A stretch of DNA of 20,821 nt from a virus, in IMG/VR virus record IMGVR_UViG_3300028794_000021, positions 1 to 20,821 of that record. One strand, given 5' to 3'. Position numbers and translations under genes: made by a program. Positions 7,301 through 14,970 of the stretch are shown piece after piece. The number at the start of each line of letters is the position of its first letter. Positions within the stretch are counted from its first letter, which is position 1. The notes beneath the pieces were generated by a model. That model did not search any database, was not told the DNA's origin, and saw only the letters and a list, made by a program, of their open reading frames with translations.

Positions 7301-7905
7301 AACTTCTTTGGAGTTGTTAGAGCTTTTTCAATAGACCATCCTTTCTGTAATCTATTATAAATTAAAAATCTATCAATACCTAATTCTTCTGCCCATCCAG
7401 TAACACATTGAGATTTACCATTAAACTCTAAAATCTTATTTTGAGAATAATTACGATTTTGCTCTTTAGGTGTAGCCCACCTACAATTTTCTTTAAAATA
7501 ACCCAATTTATTATCCTTTCTTTCAAGAGTATGTTTGTCAGTTGGAGGATGGCCCATATCATTAAAAAATTGAACAAAATCATTCTGCCATTCAGTACAT
7601 ACAGTTATACCATTTAGGTAGTATGTTGGGTATTCTTTCTTATTAGAACAACGTTTTCTCATTGCCATCCATGAATGATAAGTTCTTGTATGAATTAATC
7701 CATGGGTTCTTTGAAAAAATCCAGATTTAGAACCACATCCACAAGTTTTTATAGCTCCACGTATTAAATGGGAAGTTTCTACTACTTTAGTTCCCCCGCA
7801 TGTACATAGACAATCCCAAACAGTTTCTTTACCCTTTCCAATACCTAAACCGACTACAGTTAATTGCCCAAAAGTCAAACCTTGTAAATTTGTAAAATTT
7901 CTCAT
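7270..7905 (-). CDS. Homing-type HNH endonuclease
   Basis: The 211-aa protein has three parts. The first is an N-terminal Cys-rich zinc-ribbon-like region, with GLTFGQLTV then Cys at 32, 34, 36, 55 and 57. The second is a central HNH/AP2-type region with HGLIHTRTYHSWMAM, RCSN, GITVC.EW, LERKDN and ENCRWAT..EQ..N (about 68-151). The third is a C-terminal helix-turn-helix of the NUMOD kind (VTGWAEELGIDRFLIYNRL, then GWSIEKAL). This is typical of free-standing phage homing endonucleases, which cut DNA of related phages and spread with flanking sequence. It lies downstream of the early-operon terminator and overlaps the endolysin 3' end by 31 bases tail to tail, so it looks like a mobile insertion between two converging modules. 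Its base composition looks more AT-rich than its neighbours by eye. Confidence 0.88.
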   Translation of the reverse strand: MRNFTNLQGLTFGQLTVVGLGIGKGKETVWDCLCTCGGTKVVETSHLIRGAIKTCGCGSKSGFFQRTHGLIHTRTYHSWMAMRKRCSNKKEYPTYYLNGITVCTEWQNDFVQFFNDMGHPPTDKHTLERKDNKLGYFKENCRWATPKEQNRNYSQNKILEFNGKSQCVTGWAEELGIDRFLIYNRLQKGWSIEKALTTPKKFQTKNNLQRS

Positions 7906-7962
7906 AAACGATTATTGGACTGTAAGCTAAGTATTTAATTTTAAAGCATAGCCAATCGGTTT

Positions 7963-7991
7963 AAAAAAGGCAGAGCTATTTCTGCTCTACC
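7963..7991 (-). terminator. Rho-independent terminator ending the early minus-strand operon
   Basis: Read on the minus strand, GGTAGAGC, a 7-base loop AGAAATA and GCTCTGCC form an 8-bp stem (one G-T wobble) followed directly by six T. The stop codon TAG (7976-7978) of the 78-aa gene lies in the loop and right arm. It should stop transcription of the replication operon before it enters the lysis module. Confidence 0.8.
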
Positions 7992-8212
7992 CATAACTTT
8001 TCAAAATCTTCCCCACCTTCCATATCACCCATAGTTCCAAGTATTAATATCTGGCCTACTTTATTTGGCAGCTCTGAGCGTACCTGCTTAAATATTCTAT
8101 CTATAGCTTCTCGGTCTGCAGCAGATAACACTGGCATATCTGGATCTATTGGAAACCCACGATCATCCATAAAAGGCCAAGGTAAAGGACTCCCTAATAA
8201 TTTAGTTTCCAT
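7976..8212 (-). CDS. 78-aa hypothetical protein, last gene of the early operon
   Basis: The most likely start is ATG at 8212, inside the final codons of the upstream 68-aa gene (11-base overlap), giving METKLLGSPLPWPFMDDRG. Longer in-frame starts, to 8344, would cover nearly the whole upstream gene. The product has a Pro-rich N-terminus (GSPLPWPF, DPDMPVLS), an acidic-amphipathic helix (ADREAIDRIFKQV) and an acidic C-terminus. I recognise no family. The intrinsic terminator overlaps its stop codon. Confidence 0.6.
   Translation of the reverse strand: METKLLGSPLPWPFMDDRGFPIDPDMPVLSAADREAIDRIFKQVRSELPNKVGQILILGTMGDMEGGEDFEKLWVEQK
8115..8128. repeat. 14-bp dispersed repeat TCTGCAGCAGATAA, copy 2
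   Basis: This copy is identical to those at 6283 and 12675. It lies in a minus-strand gene and so is read in the opposite direction relative to coding (L-S-A-A-D). Confidence 0.7.
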
Positions 8213-8408
8213 GTTGAATAGGTTTGACAGCATAATATTTCTCATTAATAAACAGACTTCTATAAGTACGCTTATATGGACTAAATTCTGGACTTTGTAG
8301 TATAAATTTAAATATAGGAAGAGGTTCAGGAGAATAGTATACAAAGTTTGGCTCAGATACTCCTATTAATTCAAACTCATGCCCTTCTAAAACTAATTTA
8401 TTCTGCAT
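8202..8408 (-). CDS. 68-aa hypothetical protein
   Basis: The ATG at 8408 opens a frame encoding MQNKLVLEGHEFELIGVSEP, rich in aromatic and Pro residues further on (YYSPEPLPIFKF). The end is basic (YKRTYRSLF...KYY). Alternating hydrophobic residues suggest a small beta-sheet protein. It lies between the 178-aa gene (37-base gap) and the 78-aa gene (overlap of 11 bases). I recognise no family. Confidence 0.6.
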   Translation of the reverse strand: MQNKLVLEGHEFELIGVSEPNFVYYSPEPLPIFKFILQSPEFSPYKRTYRSLFINEKYYAVKPIQHGN

Positions 8409-8445
8409 TAGGAAAGTTTAAAAAGGGCCCATTACAGGGCCATAG

Positions 8446-8982
8446 TTACATAATACTTTGTAAATTTATAAAACTTGCATCTGCTGGCGGTGAAAGAAGT
8501 TCATCAGGAAGGTGTCTTTCCTGGGTAGCTAATATTTCCATCCACTTAGTTCTCAGCTCGTTTCGATTATCCAATGCCATGAGAATAGAATCTGTAAACC
8601 TCTGTTCATCTTCCCCTTCTATCTCATAGTTTAATCCACTGAGCATCTTTATGGTTTGCTTAGCTTCATCAGACATTTTAGTGTACTTGCCTGCTTTAAA
8701 CATCCTCATATCCCAATCCCACTTATCCGGTATATCGAATACAAGATAATCCGCAGCTTCAGCGAATATGGCAGACTGGTAATATAATGAATGAGCTGCC
8801 AGTAAAGATAGCCTTGCATCAACTACTTCCACAACTATAAGATTCTGATCTTTAACCAGGTAAGAATTCCTGAAGTTACTGGTACCAAACATATCAGCAT
8901 TCAACCCCAGAAGAGGAAGTACATACCACGTACACAAATTCTTCTCATTCAACTTCTCTATGAAAGGATCTGACATATTCAT
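8446..8982 (-). CDS. 178-aa hypothetical protein downstream of the exonuclease
   Basis: The start is set at ATG 8982 (MNMSDPFIEKLNEKNL). ATG 9027 in frame would overlap the exonuclease by 83 bases, and ATG 8976 is also possible. The protein has a helical N-terminus, a Trp/Tyr/Pro segment (CTWYVLPLLGLN), a central beta-like stretch (YLVKDQNLIVVEVVD), a WDWDMRMF motif and a highly charged helical C-terminal half. It looks like a soluble, well-folded protein with no signal or membrane segment. I recognise no catalytic motif. The position immediately after the flap exonuclease suggests a role in DNA metabolism, which is only an inference. Confidence 0.7.
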   Translation of the reverse strand: MNMSDPFIEKLNEKNLCTWYVLPLLGLNADMFGTSNFRNSYLVKDQNLIVVEVVDARLSLLAAHSLYYQSAIFAEAADYLVFDIPDKWDWDMRMFKAGKYTKMSDEAKQTIKMLSGLNYEIEGEDEQRFTDSILMALDNRNELRTKWMEILATQERHLPDELLSPPADASFINLQSIM

Positions 8983-9814
8983 TACTGTTTTTAATTGCTT
9001 TGATGTAATCTTCAATTTCAAAGCCATAAACCCTGGTATAATATTCCCATAAAGGATGCTCTGGTGTCATCATCTTGATAACATTGAATGTTTCTTCATA
9101 GATAATCTCACCATAATGGGGGCCGTACTGTTTCTGGTAAGCAAGTTTCACTTCATTCTTCCACAGCATCTCTGAGGTTTCATTCAAAAGCTTATTGGCT
9201 TTAACCTCACCCATGCCATTCACACCGTGCACATTATCTGTAGAATCCCCGCAAATCAACTGGAAGTAGAAATTTCTTAAGGCTTCCTTTTCAGTAATTA
9301 TCTCTACACCTCTATGCTTTTCAGTACCAAGTTCTTTATAGTTATAGAAAGCACCAGGCATCTGTTTCAAATCTTTATCAGGGGAGCAGATAATGCCTGT
9401 TTCTGCTGCGGATAGATAGGCTACTACATCATCTGTTTCCAACCAAGCAGGAGCACATACAAATCCCCATCTTTCAATAAGTCTTTGACGGATATGTGGT
9501 TCCCAGAATTTGATCCATTCATCCTTTTCTGGCCGGCTTCCTTTATATGACTTATACTTATATACCTCATATCTGAAACACTTTTCTAAAGTAATATTAG
9601 GCCATCCACCAAAGGCAAGAATACCGATAAATCTTGATGCGCAGGTAATTGTAAGGAAATCATTCATGAAACTGTCAACAGCCTCATTAGTTCTTTCCAC
9701 ATCAGCATGGTCTTTCTGAAACCACCCTATCATGTAAGGGATAGCATCCCCATCTATCACCAGCAGATCAGAGTAACCTGGCGGCTGCGGCATTGATTGT
9801 TTCAAGTCGTCCAT
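8945..9814 (-). CDS. 5'-3' exonuclease / flap endonuclease (FEN-type, PIN-like fold)
   Basis: The 289-aa protein has the metal-binding acidic sites of the polymerase-I 5' nuclease / T5 D15 family in order: VIDGDA (Asp21, Asp23), the arch-region YKSYKGSRP (88-95), ETDDVVAYL (Glu126, Asp128, Asp129), SPDKDLKQ (Asp146, Asp148) and GDSTDNVHGV (Asp190, Asp193). The last is followed by the helix-hairpin-helix GMGEVKANKLL. It would remove RNA primers and flaps during replication or resect DNA ends. ATG 9814 is used; ATG 9793 (MPQPPGYSD) would also keep the whole domain. Its 5' end overlaps the winged-helix gene by up to 47 bases out of frame. A polymerase partner is not in the window. Confidence 0.92.
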   Translation of the reverse strand: MDDLKQSMPQPPGYSDLLVIDGDAIPYMIGWFQKDHADVERTNEAVDSFMNDFLTITCASRFIGILAFGGWPNITLEKCFRYEVYKYKSYKGSRPEKDEWIKFWEPHIRQRLIERWGFVCAPAWLETDDVVAYLSAAETGIICSPDKDLKQMPGAFYNYKELGTEKHRGVEIITEKEALRNFYFQLICGDSTDNVHGVNGMGEVKANKLLNETSEMLWKNEVKLAYQKQYGPHYGEIIYEETFNVIKMMTPEHPLWEYYTRVYGFEIEDYIKAIKNSNEYVRSFHREVE

Positions 9815-10061
9815 GAACTAATTTATAATACACTTCTACACCCATTGTTTCTTTACGAATTACACCTGTAGCTAAAAGCTTAGGAAGGATTCTTTGTACC
9901 ACTGGTAAAGCATTACCTGTCTTCGTAGCTAATTGCTTAGCTGTAAGTTCAGAGTTCTCTGCAAGGGTATAGATAACAAATGAAGAAACGGGAAGTGCTA
10001 TTGTTGAAAAAATATCAGCAGCCTTTTTATGAGCTGCTGATGGAATTGTTATTGTTGGCAT
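9768..10061 (-). CDS. Winged-helix DNA-binding protein
   Basis: The 97-aa protein (ATG 10061; the longer start at 10082 is TTG) contains a recognisable winged helix: a helical lead-in (FVIYTLAENSELTAKQLATKTG), a recognition helix (PVVQRILPKLLATGVI) and a beta wing (RKETMGVEVYYKLVHG). The LTAKQLA...LLATGVIRK layout is that of MarR/ArsR/DprA-type small regulators. It may control early genes or be a small DNA-architectural protein. It lies between an HNH gene (35-base overlap) and the exonuclease (47-base overlap) in different frames. Confidence 0.72.
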   Translation of the reverse strand: MPTITIPSAAHKKAADIFSTIALPVSSFVIYTLAENSELTAKQLATKTGNALPVVQRILPKLLATGVIRKETMGVEVYYKLVHGRLETINAAAARLL

Positions 10062-10434
10062 TCTTTCGGATCGATCTTTCAAGGTTCGTTTTAGATTGAT
10101 GGCATTGTTTGCAAAGTACCTGAAATGCTGAGGAATTCTCTGGTGTAAGATTCTTCACGAACTGAGGTAAATCCTCGAGACACAGCAGACTACCACATTC
10201 AGTTTTGTGGTCAATATTTATCTGGCTGCGCGGAAACCAATTCATGCATTCACAGCAGAAGTATTCAAATTTCAGACGTTTATTAGTCGATTGAGATTTC
10301 CGTTTAGCTGCTTCAAGTGCTGCTTTCATTGGTAACCACCACATAAAAGCTCTTCTAAGGGTACTTCTTAATTTTGCAAAATATGCAGCTTCAGTCATTG
10401 TACCTGCATTCCGGGTCTTTATTGCTTTTGCCAT
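10027..10434 (-). CDS. HNH-type nuclease-like protein
   Basis: The 135-aa protein has a basic N-terminal region (KLRSTLRRAFMWW, KAALEAAKRKSQ) and a C-terminal HNH/zinc-finger fold: FCCECMNWF (Cys60, 61, 63), INIDHKTECG (Asp75-His76) and VLCKQCHQSKT (Cys108, Cys111, His112). This matches the C..C/DH/C..CH..K pattern of small phage HNH proteins, often found among replication or recombination genes. It could be a homing or resolving nuclease. Location inside the early operon rather than at a boundary suggests a housekeeping role. A 110-base gap separates it from rIIB upstream. Confidence 0.78.
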   Translation of the reverse strand: MAKAIKTRNAGTMTEAAYFAKLRSTLRRAFMWWLPMKAALEAAKRKSQSTNKRLKFEYFCCECMNWFPRSQINIDHKTECGSLLCLEDLPQFVKNLTPENSSAFQVLCKQCHQSKTNLERSIRKNANNNNSISSS

Positions 10435-10544
10435 AGGTTGAAAAAGTGAAGTCTGTTATCTACTTACCAAGATTCGTTATAGGTTAGATTCCTTACAACT
10501 TGATATTATCGTGCGACTCCTCTCTTAGTTTTCACTTAACAAAC

Positions 10545-11711
10545 TTATAACAAATTCTTCTTCTCTTCTAAATCTGCGGCAATCTTATCTACATCCTGCT
10601 GGCTTGCTTCTACTGCTTCTTCAATCAGTTTAGAATATTCAGCATCAGTAAGCTGAGCATATTGGCTACTATGGTAGATAGATTTAGTTATTCCCTGGAA
10701 TGAACCATAAGGAAAGAATTTCAATACACGAAGAGCACCAGTACCTGCTTTGTCTATTGCACCTATAAACATTGGGTCAACAAAGCAAGTAAGTGTAATA
10801 GTATCATCATCCTGAAAATTACGCACATAGCGACTGCCCCCTAAATGGATACCTTTAACACAACTGTGGCTATCATCTGTATTTACTTTATCCCAACTAT
10901 CGAGGTATACTGCCTTACCAACACGAATAATGTGACCTTCGTAATCATCAGAGAAGAAAGAATCTCCACTTTGTTTCTGTACAGCAGGTTCAAATACTCT
11001 TTGTTCCATGAATTCTGGTTTCTTGTAAGTTTTTAACCCACTAAATTCATCCACTTCAAAAGCAAAACGGTCTACCTTCTTTACACCATTGGGTTGGGTA
11101 TCATCAGAAACAAATTTCCAATCAACTTCACGTACAACTTTCAAAGTTACAAGTAGGCCCTCTTCAGTAAAATTCACATCATATTGCGTAGCCCTGGCAG
11201 AAGCAACTTCTGGTGTTAATCCTTCTTTATCTACAAGTTTATTGTATAGATCAGTATTAACATCTGTGGTATTAATATACTCTGCAAATAGTTTTGCTTT
11301 AGCATCTGTATACCAGGGATTACGAAGAAAGCGAGTCCAACATTTTACAAGAGGTAATACATCAATATTTTTTTCAACTGATGTAATAATACGATCTGCT
11401 AAACTCTTGGGGATGGGTTTGCTACTTACTTTTCCATTGATGGCAAGATATAATTTACCATTATGAGGATTTACAAAAAGATGCTGACCTCCTTTAGCGT
11501 GTTCAATTATTTCTTTGTAATTCTCTTGTATAAGAGGTTCAAAATCTTCTAATAACAATGCTAACTCTTCCATTGAAGTAGCTGCATTAGCTTTAGATTC
11601 CAGTTCTTTCATCTGAGCATACTTCTGCTCAGAAAAAGTTACGCCAAACGGTTTCCCCTTATAGGAACCGGTAATTGAATCGTTCACACGATTTACGATA
11701 ATTTGACTCAT
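10545..11711 (-). CDS. rIIB: rIIB-like protein
   Basis: The 388-aa protein is identified by its partner and by a C-terminal block typical of phage rIIB homologues: DSHSCVKGIHLGGSRYVRNF, followed by FVDPMFIGAIDK and a strand-rich tail. The N-terminus begins MSQIIVNRVNDSITGSYKGKP, and a middle HTH-like segment is not obvious. Its ATG overlaps the rIIA stop by 4 bases. In T4, rIIA and rIIB together overcome exclusion by a resident lambda prophage (RexAB) and associate with the membrane; a similar anti-exclusion role is possible here but not shown. Downstream there is a 110-base gap in which only a weak promoter-like element is visible. Confidence 0.82.
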   Translation of the reverse strand: MSQIIVNRVNDSITGSYKGKPFGVTFSEQKYAQMKELESKANAATSMEELALLLEDFEPLIQENYKEIIEHAKGGQHLFVNPHNGKLYLAINGKVSSKPIPKSLADRIITSVEKNIDVLPLVKCWTRFLRNPWYTDAKAKLFAEYINTTDVNTDLYNKLVDKEGLTPEVASARATQYDVNFTEEGLLVTLKVVREVDWKFVSDDTQPNGVKKVDRFAFEVDEFSGLKTYKKPEFMEQRVFEPAVQKQSGDSFFSDDYEGHIIRVGKAVYLDSWDKVNTDDSHSCVKGIHLGGSRYVRNFQDDDTITLTCFVDPMFIGAIDKAGTGALRVLKFFPYGSFQGITKSIYHSSQYAQLTDAEYSKLIEEAVEASQQDVDKIAADLEEKKNLL

Positions 11712-14416
11712 TGTGTTTGGTTTGTCAGAGGTGTTCCCCTGTATATGAAATAATGCCGGATTGCCTCTTCCTGTTCAGCAGATAAAGGCTCAGCTTCTAT
11801 CAACGGTTGAACCATATTCATCAACTCTTTAACTGGTTGTGCCCAGTCTACAAGTTCCAAATATAGATCATAAAGCTCAGTATCAATAGCCTTACCATCA
11901 GCAATCTCAACTCCAGCTTGTGGATTGAATAATTCCAATGCAAGTTGAGAAATAGCATCTTTATCCTCAGGGTTAGCTTTAACGAATAATTGAAATTGCC
12001 CTACTTTATCCAGGTGAGAGATAAGTTTACCTGTAGTTGTATTATCAGCCCCAAGTATATTGGTACCAATAGTCATACTCCGCCAGTAAGCTGCAACATA
12101 CTCTTTTAACTTCTTATAATCTGCAGCTTTTTCTGCTGAGAGTGAGGAAAAACCATTTAGAAATTGTAGGTCGGTAAGCTTTTCCTGTAATAGCCGTGCA
12201 GTATTCCACCTGATTAATGCATTTGACATTGTGATGGTTTTGTTTCTGATTTCCTTAAAGAATTTTGTAACATGCTTGAAGTCTTTGCAGTACTTCACAT
12301 TGTTCTGTGCTACTTTGATAAGTCTTACTGGGGAATGTTCTCTAAAAGAATTGCATTTACCTAAATCTTGCCAATGAATGCCCGCGTATCCCTTAGCCCT
12401 TAAATCTTTAGCTTCTTCAGTATTATGAGAAAATAGACTGTAATAGCCAGAAGGTGAATCACTAAAACGGGTAATTAAAGAAATAGTATGCAGTAATGGT
12501 TCATAATCCTGGTTAGACCAAAATACTTCCTCATTTTTCCAAGTGTCCACAAGATGAATTGGAAATTCAACCTTCTGCATTTCATAAACCTTTTCAGGTA
12601 GATTCTTATTAGAAGATATTGTCCATTTAGTCCTTGGCGTATGAACAATAGTGCTACCGCTGGCTTTCCTTCTCTCTGCAGCAGATAATTCAGCTTCTTT
12701 TTTATCCTCAACTTCTACTTCCTCTTCTTCATCACTATCATTAGCTTTGAATCCTTCAGGAACTTCAATTGATTCATACCACATAATATCTTTAGAAGAA
12801 ATAATGTAGTTATGAAGATCTGCTATTTTCTGCCTTGCTTTAGCAAATTTTGCTGTAGTAGGGTCGCCAAATATAGCTTCTTCGATACGATTCTGATTGG
12901 TAATATCTTCTGCTGTGAGTGGACGATCAAAAGGCATTTCCTGGTGTAGATGGATAAGTACAAATCCCTGCTTATAAATTTGGGAAAGGATATACTTGTT
13001 CTTACGATTAGATATTTCTCCCTGCATCACCAGCAGAGGCTTTCCTTCAGTAAGGGCTGTACGCCAGCTCAATTGATACTCAACCTTTTTAGTGACCTTA
13101 GAACCTTTCCTTTCGGTAGTCATCTCAACCCTGTTAATCCTTACACCGTCCATGAGACGGTTATTGAACCTGAATTCAGGATTAACAGGATAGGCCAGTT
13201 CAATCTTACTCATGTCAACTATCTTGGAAAGCCTGCCTATTACGGTAGAATCCCCAGCAGAAGTCCATTTTTCAGAAGAGGCTGTAGAACAGATCTTTAA
13301 CCATTTCAGGAAATCAGTTTCACGAAGTTCTGCATTAATGGTAGCTTGTGCTATTTCAACTACTTCTCTGAACCTGTTCACGATAGTTTCCCGTGTCTTG
13401 TCAGTCCATAATAGACTTTCTCTGGATGGATTAATTTCAACGGATTCAGGATCCACTTTAATACCAATGTTACCAAGCTTTTCCTCAAGCTCTAATTCCT
13501 GGAAATTAATGAATCCGTAGTTCACACCATTGAGAAGCATGTGAGGTTTACTGTAAGATGAATTCTTTGAAAGAACAATCATATCGTCCTCATAAAGAAT
13601 ATCAGCCCTTACAGGAATTTCATTACGCTGCCCATTCTCATGTAGAAATAATCTTACATTTTTAAAGTAAAGTAATTGCCCAGTAACAGCATCCAGGTAT
13701 TGAGATTTATGATGCTTTTTGGCTGAGATCTCAATCTGCAGCATGTTTACTTCAGAAGTTTTCTTGTAGTAAGCTATATAACCATTTGAAAATTGATAGG
13801 TTGGATTTTCTACCATAAGCTCAGTATCGAGCTTAGGTATTAAACTTTCAACCTTATGGCTATACACGTTAAAACAGAATTCCATCCCGTTCCATCTGCT
13901 GGTGACGGTGTAGAAAGGCACTCCTATTGATAATGGACTCTTATTACCAAGTCCAAAACGGCCCAACATTACTTTATTCAAACGTTTTGAAGACCACCCT
14001 AATGAGAAGTACCCTTCAAGTCTGCTTCTACCAAGGCCTACCCCATAATCAGTAATAAGTACCTTGTCCTTACCCATTTCACCCCCATCAAAGTATTCTA
14101 CAATAACTTCATCTGCTGGTGATAGATAACTGGGATCGTAATAAGTTGGATCAAATCTGCTATCCTTGTAAATATCCCCTTCCTTTTGTATAAAGAAGTC
14201 TTCTACAGAAGATTCACCAGATAGGATCTTACGGGCCATTACCTTTTCAGTAATACTATCTAATCCATTAGATACAACCTCTCTGATTGTTGATTTAATT
14301 GGAAAACTGTACTGATACCGTTGCAGTACATCAAACATTAATTCCTTAGCCCCTTCATCTATCGTTTTCGAGTAACCTGCGGATATTTGTACGTTCTCCT
14401 CTGTATGAATCGCCAT
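11708..14416 (-). CDS. rIIA: rIIA-like protein with GHKL (HSP90-type) ATPase domain
   Basis: The 902-aa protein opens with a GHKL ATPase: N box REVVSNGLDS (45-54, Glu46 and Asn50), G1 box DYGVGLG (123-129) and G2 box GRFGLGNKS (152-160). The transducer-like middle region contains IKVDPESVEINPSRESLLWT. An acidic stretch (DSDEEEEVEVEDKKE, about 560-575) links it to a long helical C-terminal part. Size and order match rIIA homologues of T4-like and crAss-like phages, with rIIB directly downstream in a 4-base overlap. The ATP-binding residues appear intact, so the domain should bind ATP. The first 62 bases also encode the end of the upstream small gene in another frame. Confidence 0.85.
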   Translation of the reverse strand: MAIHTEENVQISAGYSKTIDEGAKELMFDVLQRYQYSFPIKSTIREVVSNGLDSITEKVMARKILSGESSVEDFFIQKEGDIYKDSRFDPTYYDPSYLSPADEVIVEYFDGGEMGKDKVLITDYGVGLGRSRLEGYFSLGWSSKRLNKVMLGRFGLGNKSPLSIGVPFYTVTSRWNGMEFCFNVYSHKVESLIPKLDTELMVENPTYQFSNGYIAYYKKTSEVNMLQIEISAKKHHKSQYLDAVTGQLLYFKNVRLFLHENGQRNEIPVRADILYEDDMIVLSKNSSYSKPHMLLNGVNYGFINFQELELEEKLGNIGIKVDPESVEINPSRESLLWTDKTRETIVNRFREVVEIAQATINAELRETDFLKWLKICSTASSEKWTSAGDSTVIGRLSKIVDMSKIELAYPVNPEFRFNNRLMDGVRINRVEMTTERKGSKVTKKVEYQLSWRTALTEGKPLLVMQGEISNRKNKYILSQIYKQGFVLIHLHQEMPFDRPLTAEDITNQNRIEEAIFGDPTTAKFAKARQKIADLHNYIISSKDIMWYESIEVPEGFKANDSDEEEEVEVEDKKEAELSAAERRKASGSTIVHTPRTKWTISSNKNLPEKVYEMQKVEFPIHLVDTWKNEEVFWSNQDYEPLLHTISLITRFSDSPSGYYSLFSHNTEEAKDLRAKGYAGIHWQDLGKCNSFREHSPVRLIKVAQNNVKYCKDFKHVTKFFKEIRNKTITMSNALIRWNTARLLQEKLTDLQFLNGFSSLSAEKAADYKKLKEYVAAYWRSMTIGTNILGADNTTTGKLISHLDKVGQFQLFVKANPEDKDAISQLALELFNPQAGVEIADGKAIDTELYDLYLELVDWAQPVKELMNMVQPLIEAEPLSAEQEEAIRHYFIYRGTPLTNQTQ
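12675..12688. repeat. 14-bp dispersed repeat TCTGCAGCAGATAA, copy 3
   Basis: This is the third identical copy, inside the rIIA gene (L-S-A-A-E), at the junction of its acidic stretch. A shortened version (TTCAGCAGATAA) is at 11774-11785. Confidence 0.7.
14113..14121. repeat. 9-bp dispersed motif CTGCTGGTG, copy in rIIA
   Basis: With its flanks this reads ATCTGCTGGTGATAG. The copies at 9758 and 13896 share ATCTGCTGGTGA, and the copy at 13028 shares TCTGCTGGTGAT. It differs from the E. coli Chi octamer GCTGGTGG only in the last base. That resemblance is suggestive, not evidence of function. Confidence 0.6.
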
Positions 14417-14642
14417 AAAGGATTTCTAAATTTTCATTAAAATATTTAATATCACACTCATACCTGGTAGTTTCTTTACCACCAAGCATGAATGTGATTA
14501 TCACTTCTTTGTTCTCAATGTTCACGGCTAACCTCTGCAGCTTACCTGTAACCTTGATGGAATGCACAGTCTCAAACTGCACCATCTTTCCTACTAACCC
14601 TCTTTCGAGCCGCTGCTCTATTTCCAGTCGGTTTAATTCCAT
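14355..14642 (-). CDS. Small hypothetical protein overlapping the rIIA start
   Basis: The frame encodes about 95 aa from ATG 14642 (MELNRLEIEQRLERG). ATG 14669 and ATG 14585 (MVQFETVHSIKVTG, preceded by AGGAAAG) are alternatives. The latter would cut the overlap with the upstream gene from 71 to 14 bases. The protein has a charged helix and then a beta-barrel-like stretch (VTGKLQRLAV, KEVIITFMLGGKETTRYE), ending basic. I recognise no family. Overlap at both ends (up to 71 bases upstream, 62 bases with rIIA) makes the exact limits uncertain. Confidence 0.55.
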   Translation of the reverse strand: MELNRLEIEQRLERGLVGKMVQFETVHSIKVTGKLQRLAVNIENKEVIITFMLGGKETTRYECDIKYFNENLEILYGDSYRGERTNIRRLLENDR

Positions 14643-14970
14643 TTTGTACAGTTTTAAGCCAATCTGCAACTTTAGTATAATAAAGAAGTTCTTTGAGGGC
14701 TAATGATGGTGCTTTACTGATAATCTCATTAGCATCGTTACCGTGTATTACAGAGAGAGAACTTATACCACACCCGCCAGGCCCAATTAAAAGCATGAAT
14801 CTATTTCCTCTTTCCCCCTCAGGTTCTATAGAAAGGCTAAAAAACTCCCATCTTAAACTGCAATGCCATCCAAGATTTTCATGTACAATAACTTTCCAGT
14901 TCCCAAAATGTAGAATAGCCTTAACTTTCTCAGCAGCAGACTTAGCTAAAGTTTCTGTCTTATAACTCAT
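14572..14970 (-). CDS. 132-aa hypothetical protein downstream of the primase
   Basis: The ATG at 14970 overlaps the primase stop by four bases (ATGA), a strong sign of a real, coupled gene. The protein starts with a helix (KTETLAKSAAEKVKAIL), continues with a Trp-rich beta region (GNWKVIVHENLGWHCSLRWEFF) and a Gly turn (IGPGGCGIS), then a helical section (SLALKELLYYTKVADWLK), and ends basic (RAAARKRVSRK). The basic tail could contact nucleic acid. I recognise no known family. Confidence 0.68.
   Translation of the reverse strand: MSYKTETLAKSAAEKVKAILHFGNWKVIVHENLGWHCSLRWEFFSLSIEPEGERGNRFMLLIGPGGCGISSLSVIHGNDANEIISKAPSLALKELLYYTKVADWLKTVQNGIKPTGNRAAARKRVSRKDGAV

Noticed and set aside
7290-7330. 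Plus-strand hairpin AACTTC-TTT-GGAGTT after the endolysin as late terminator
   Set aside because: The stem is 6 bp with a wobble and a 3-base loop, the T-run is several bases away, and the region codes for the C-terminus of the opposing HNH gene.
8348-8629. Plus-strand 93-aa ORF opposite the early operon end
   Set aside because: It is antisense to the 178-aa and 68-aa genes, with no promoter or coupling; it looks like a chance reading frame.
10540-10547. Minus-strand TAAGTTTG matching the Bacteroidota -7 consensus TAnnTTTG, after rIIB
   Set aside because: No TTTG-type -33 box lies at the required 19-21 base distance, and the match overlaps the rIIB stop codon, so a promoter call is not supported.
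12950-13520. Plus-strand ORFs of 102-116 aa inside rIIA
   Set aside because: They are antisense to a well-supported ATPase gene and their products have no recognisable features.
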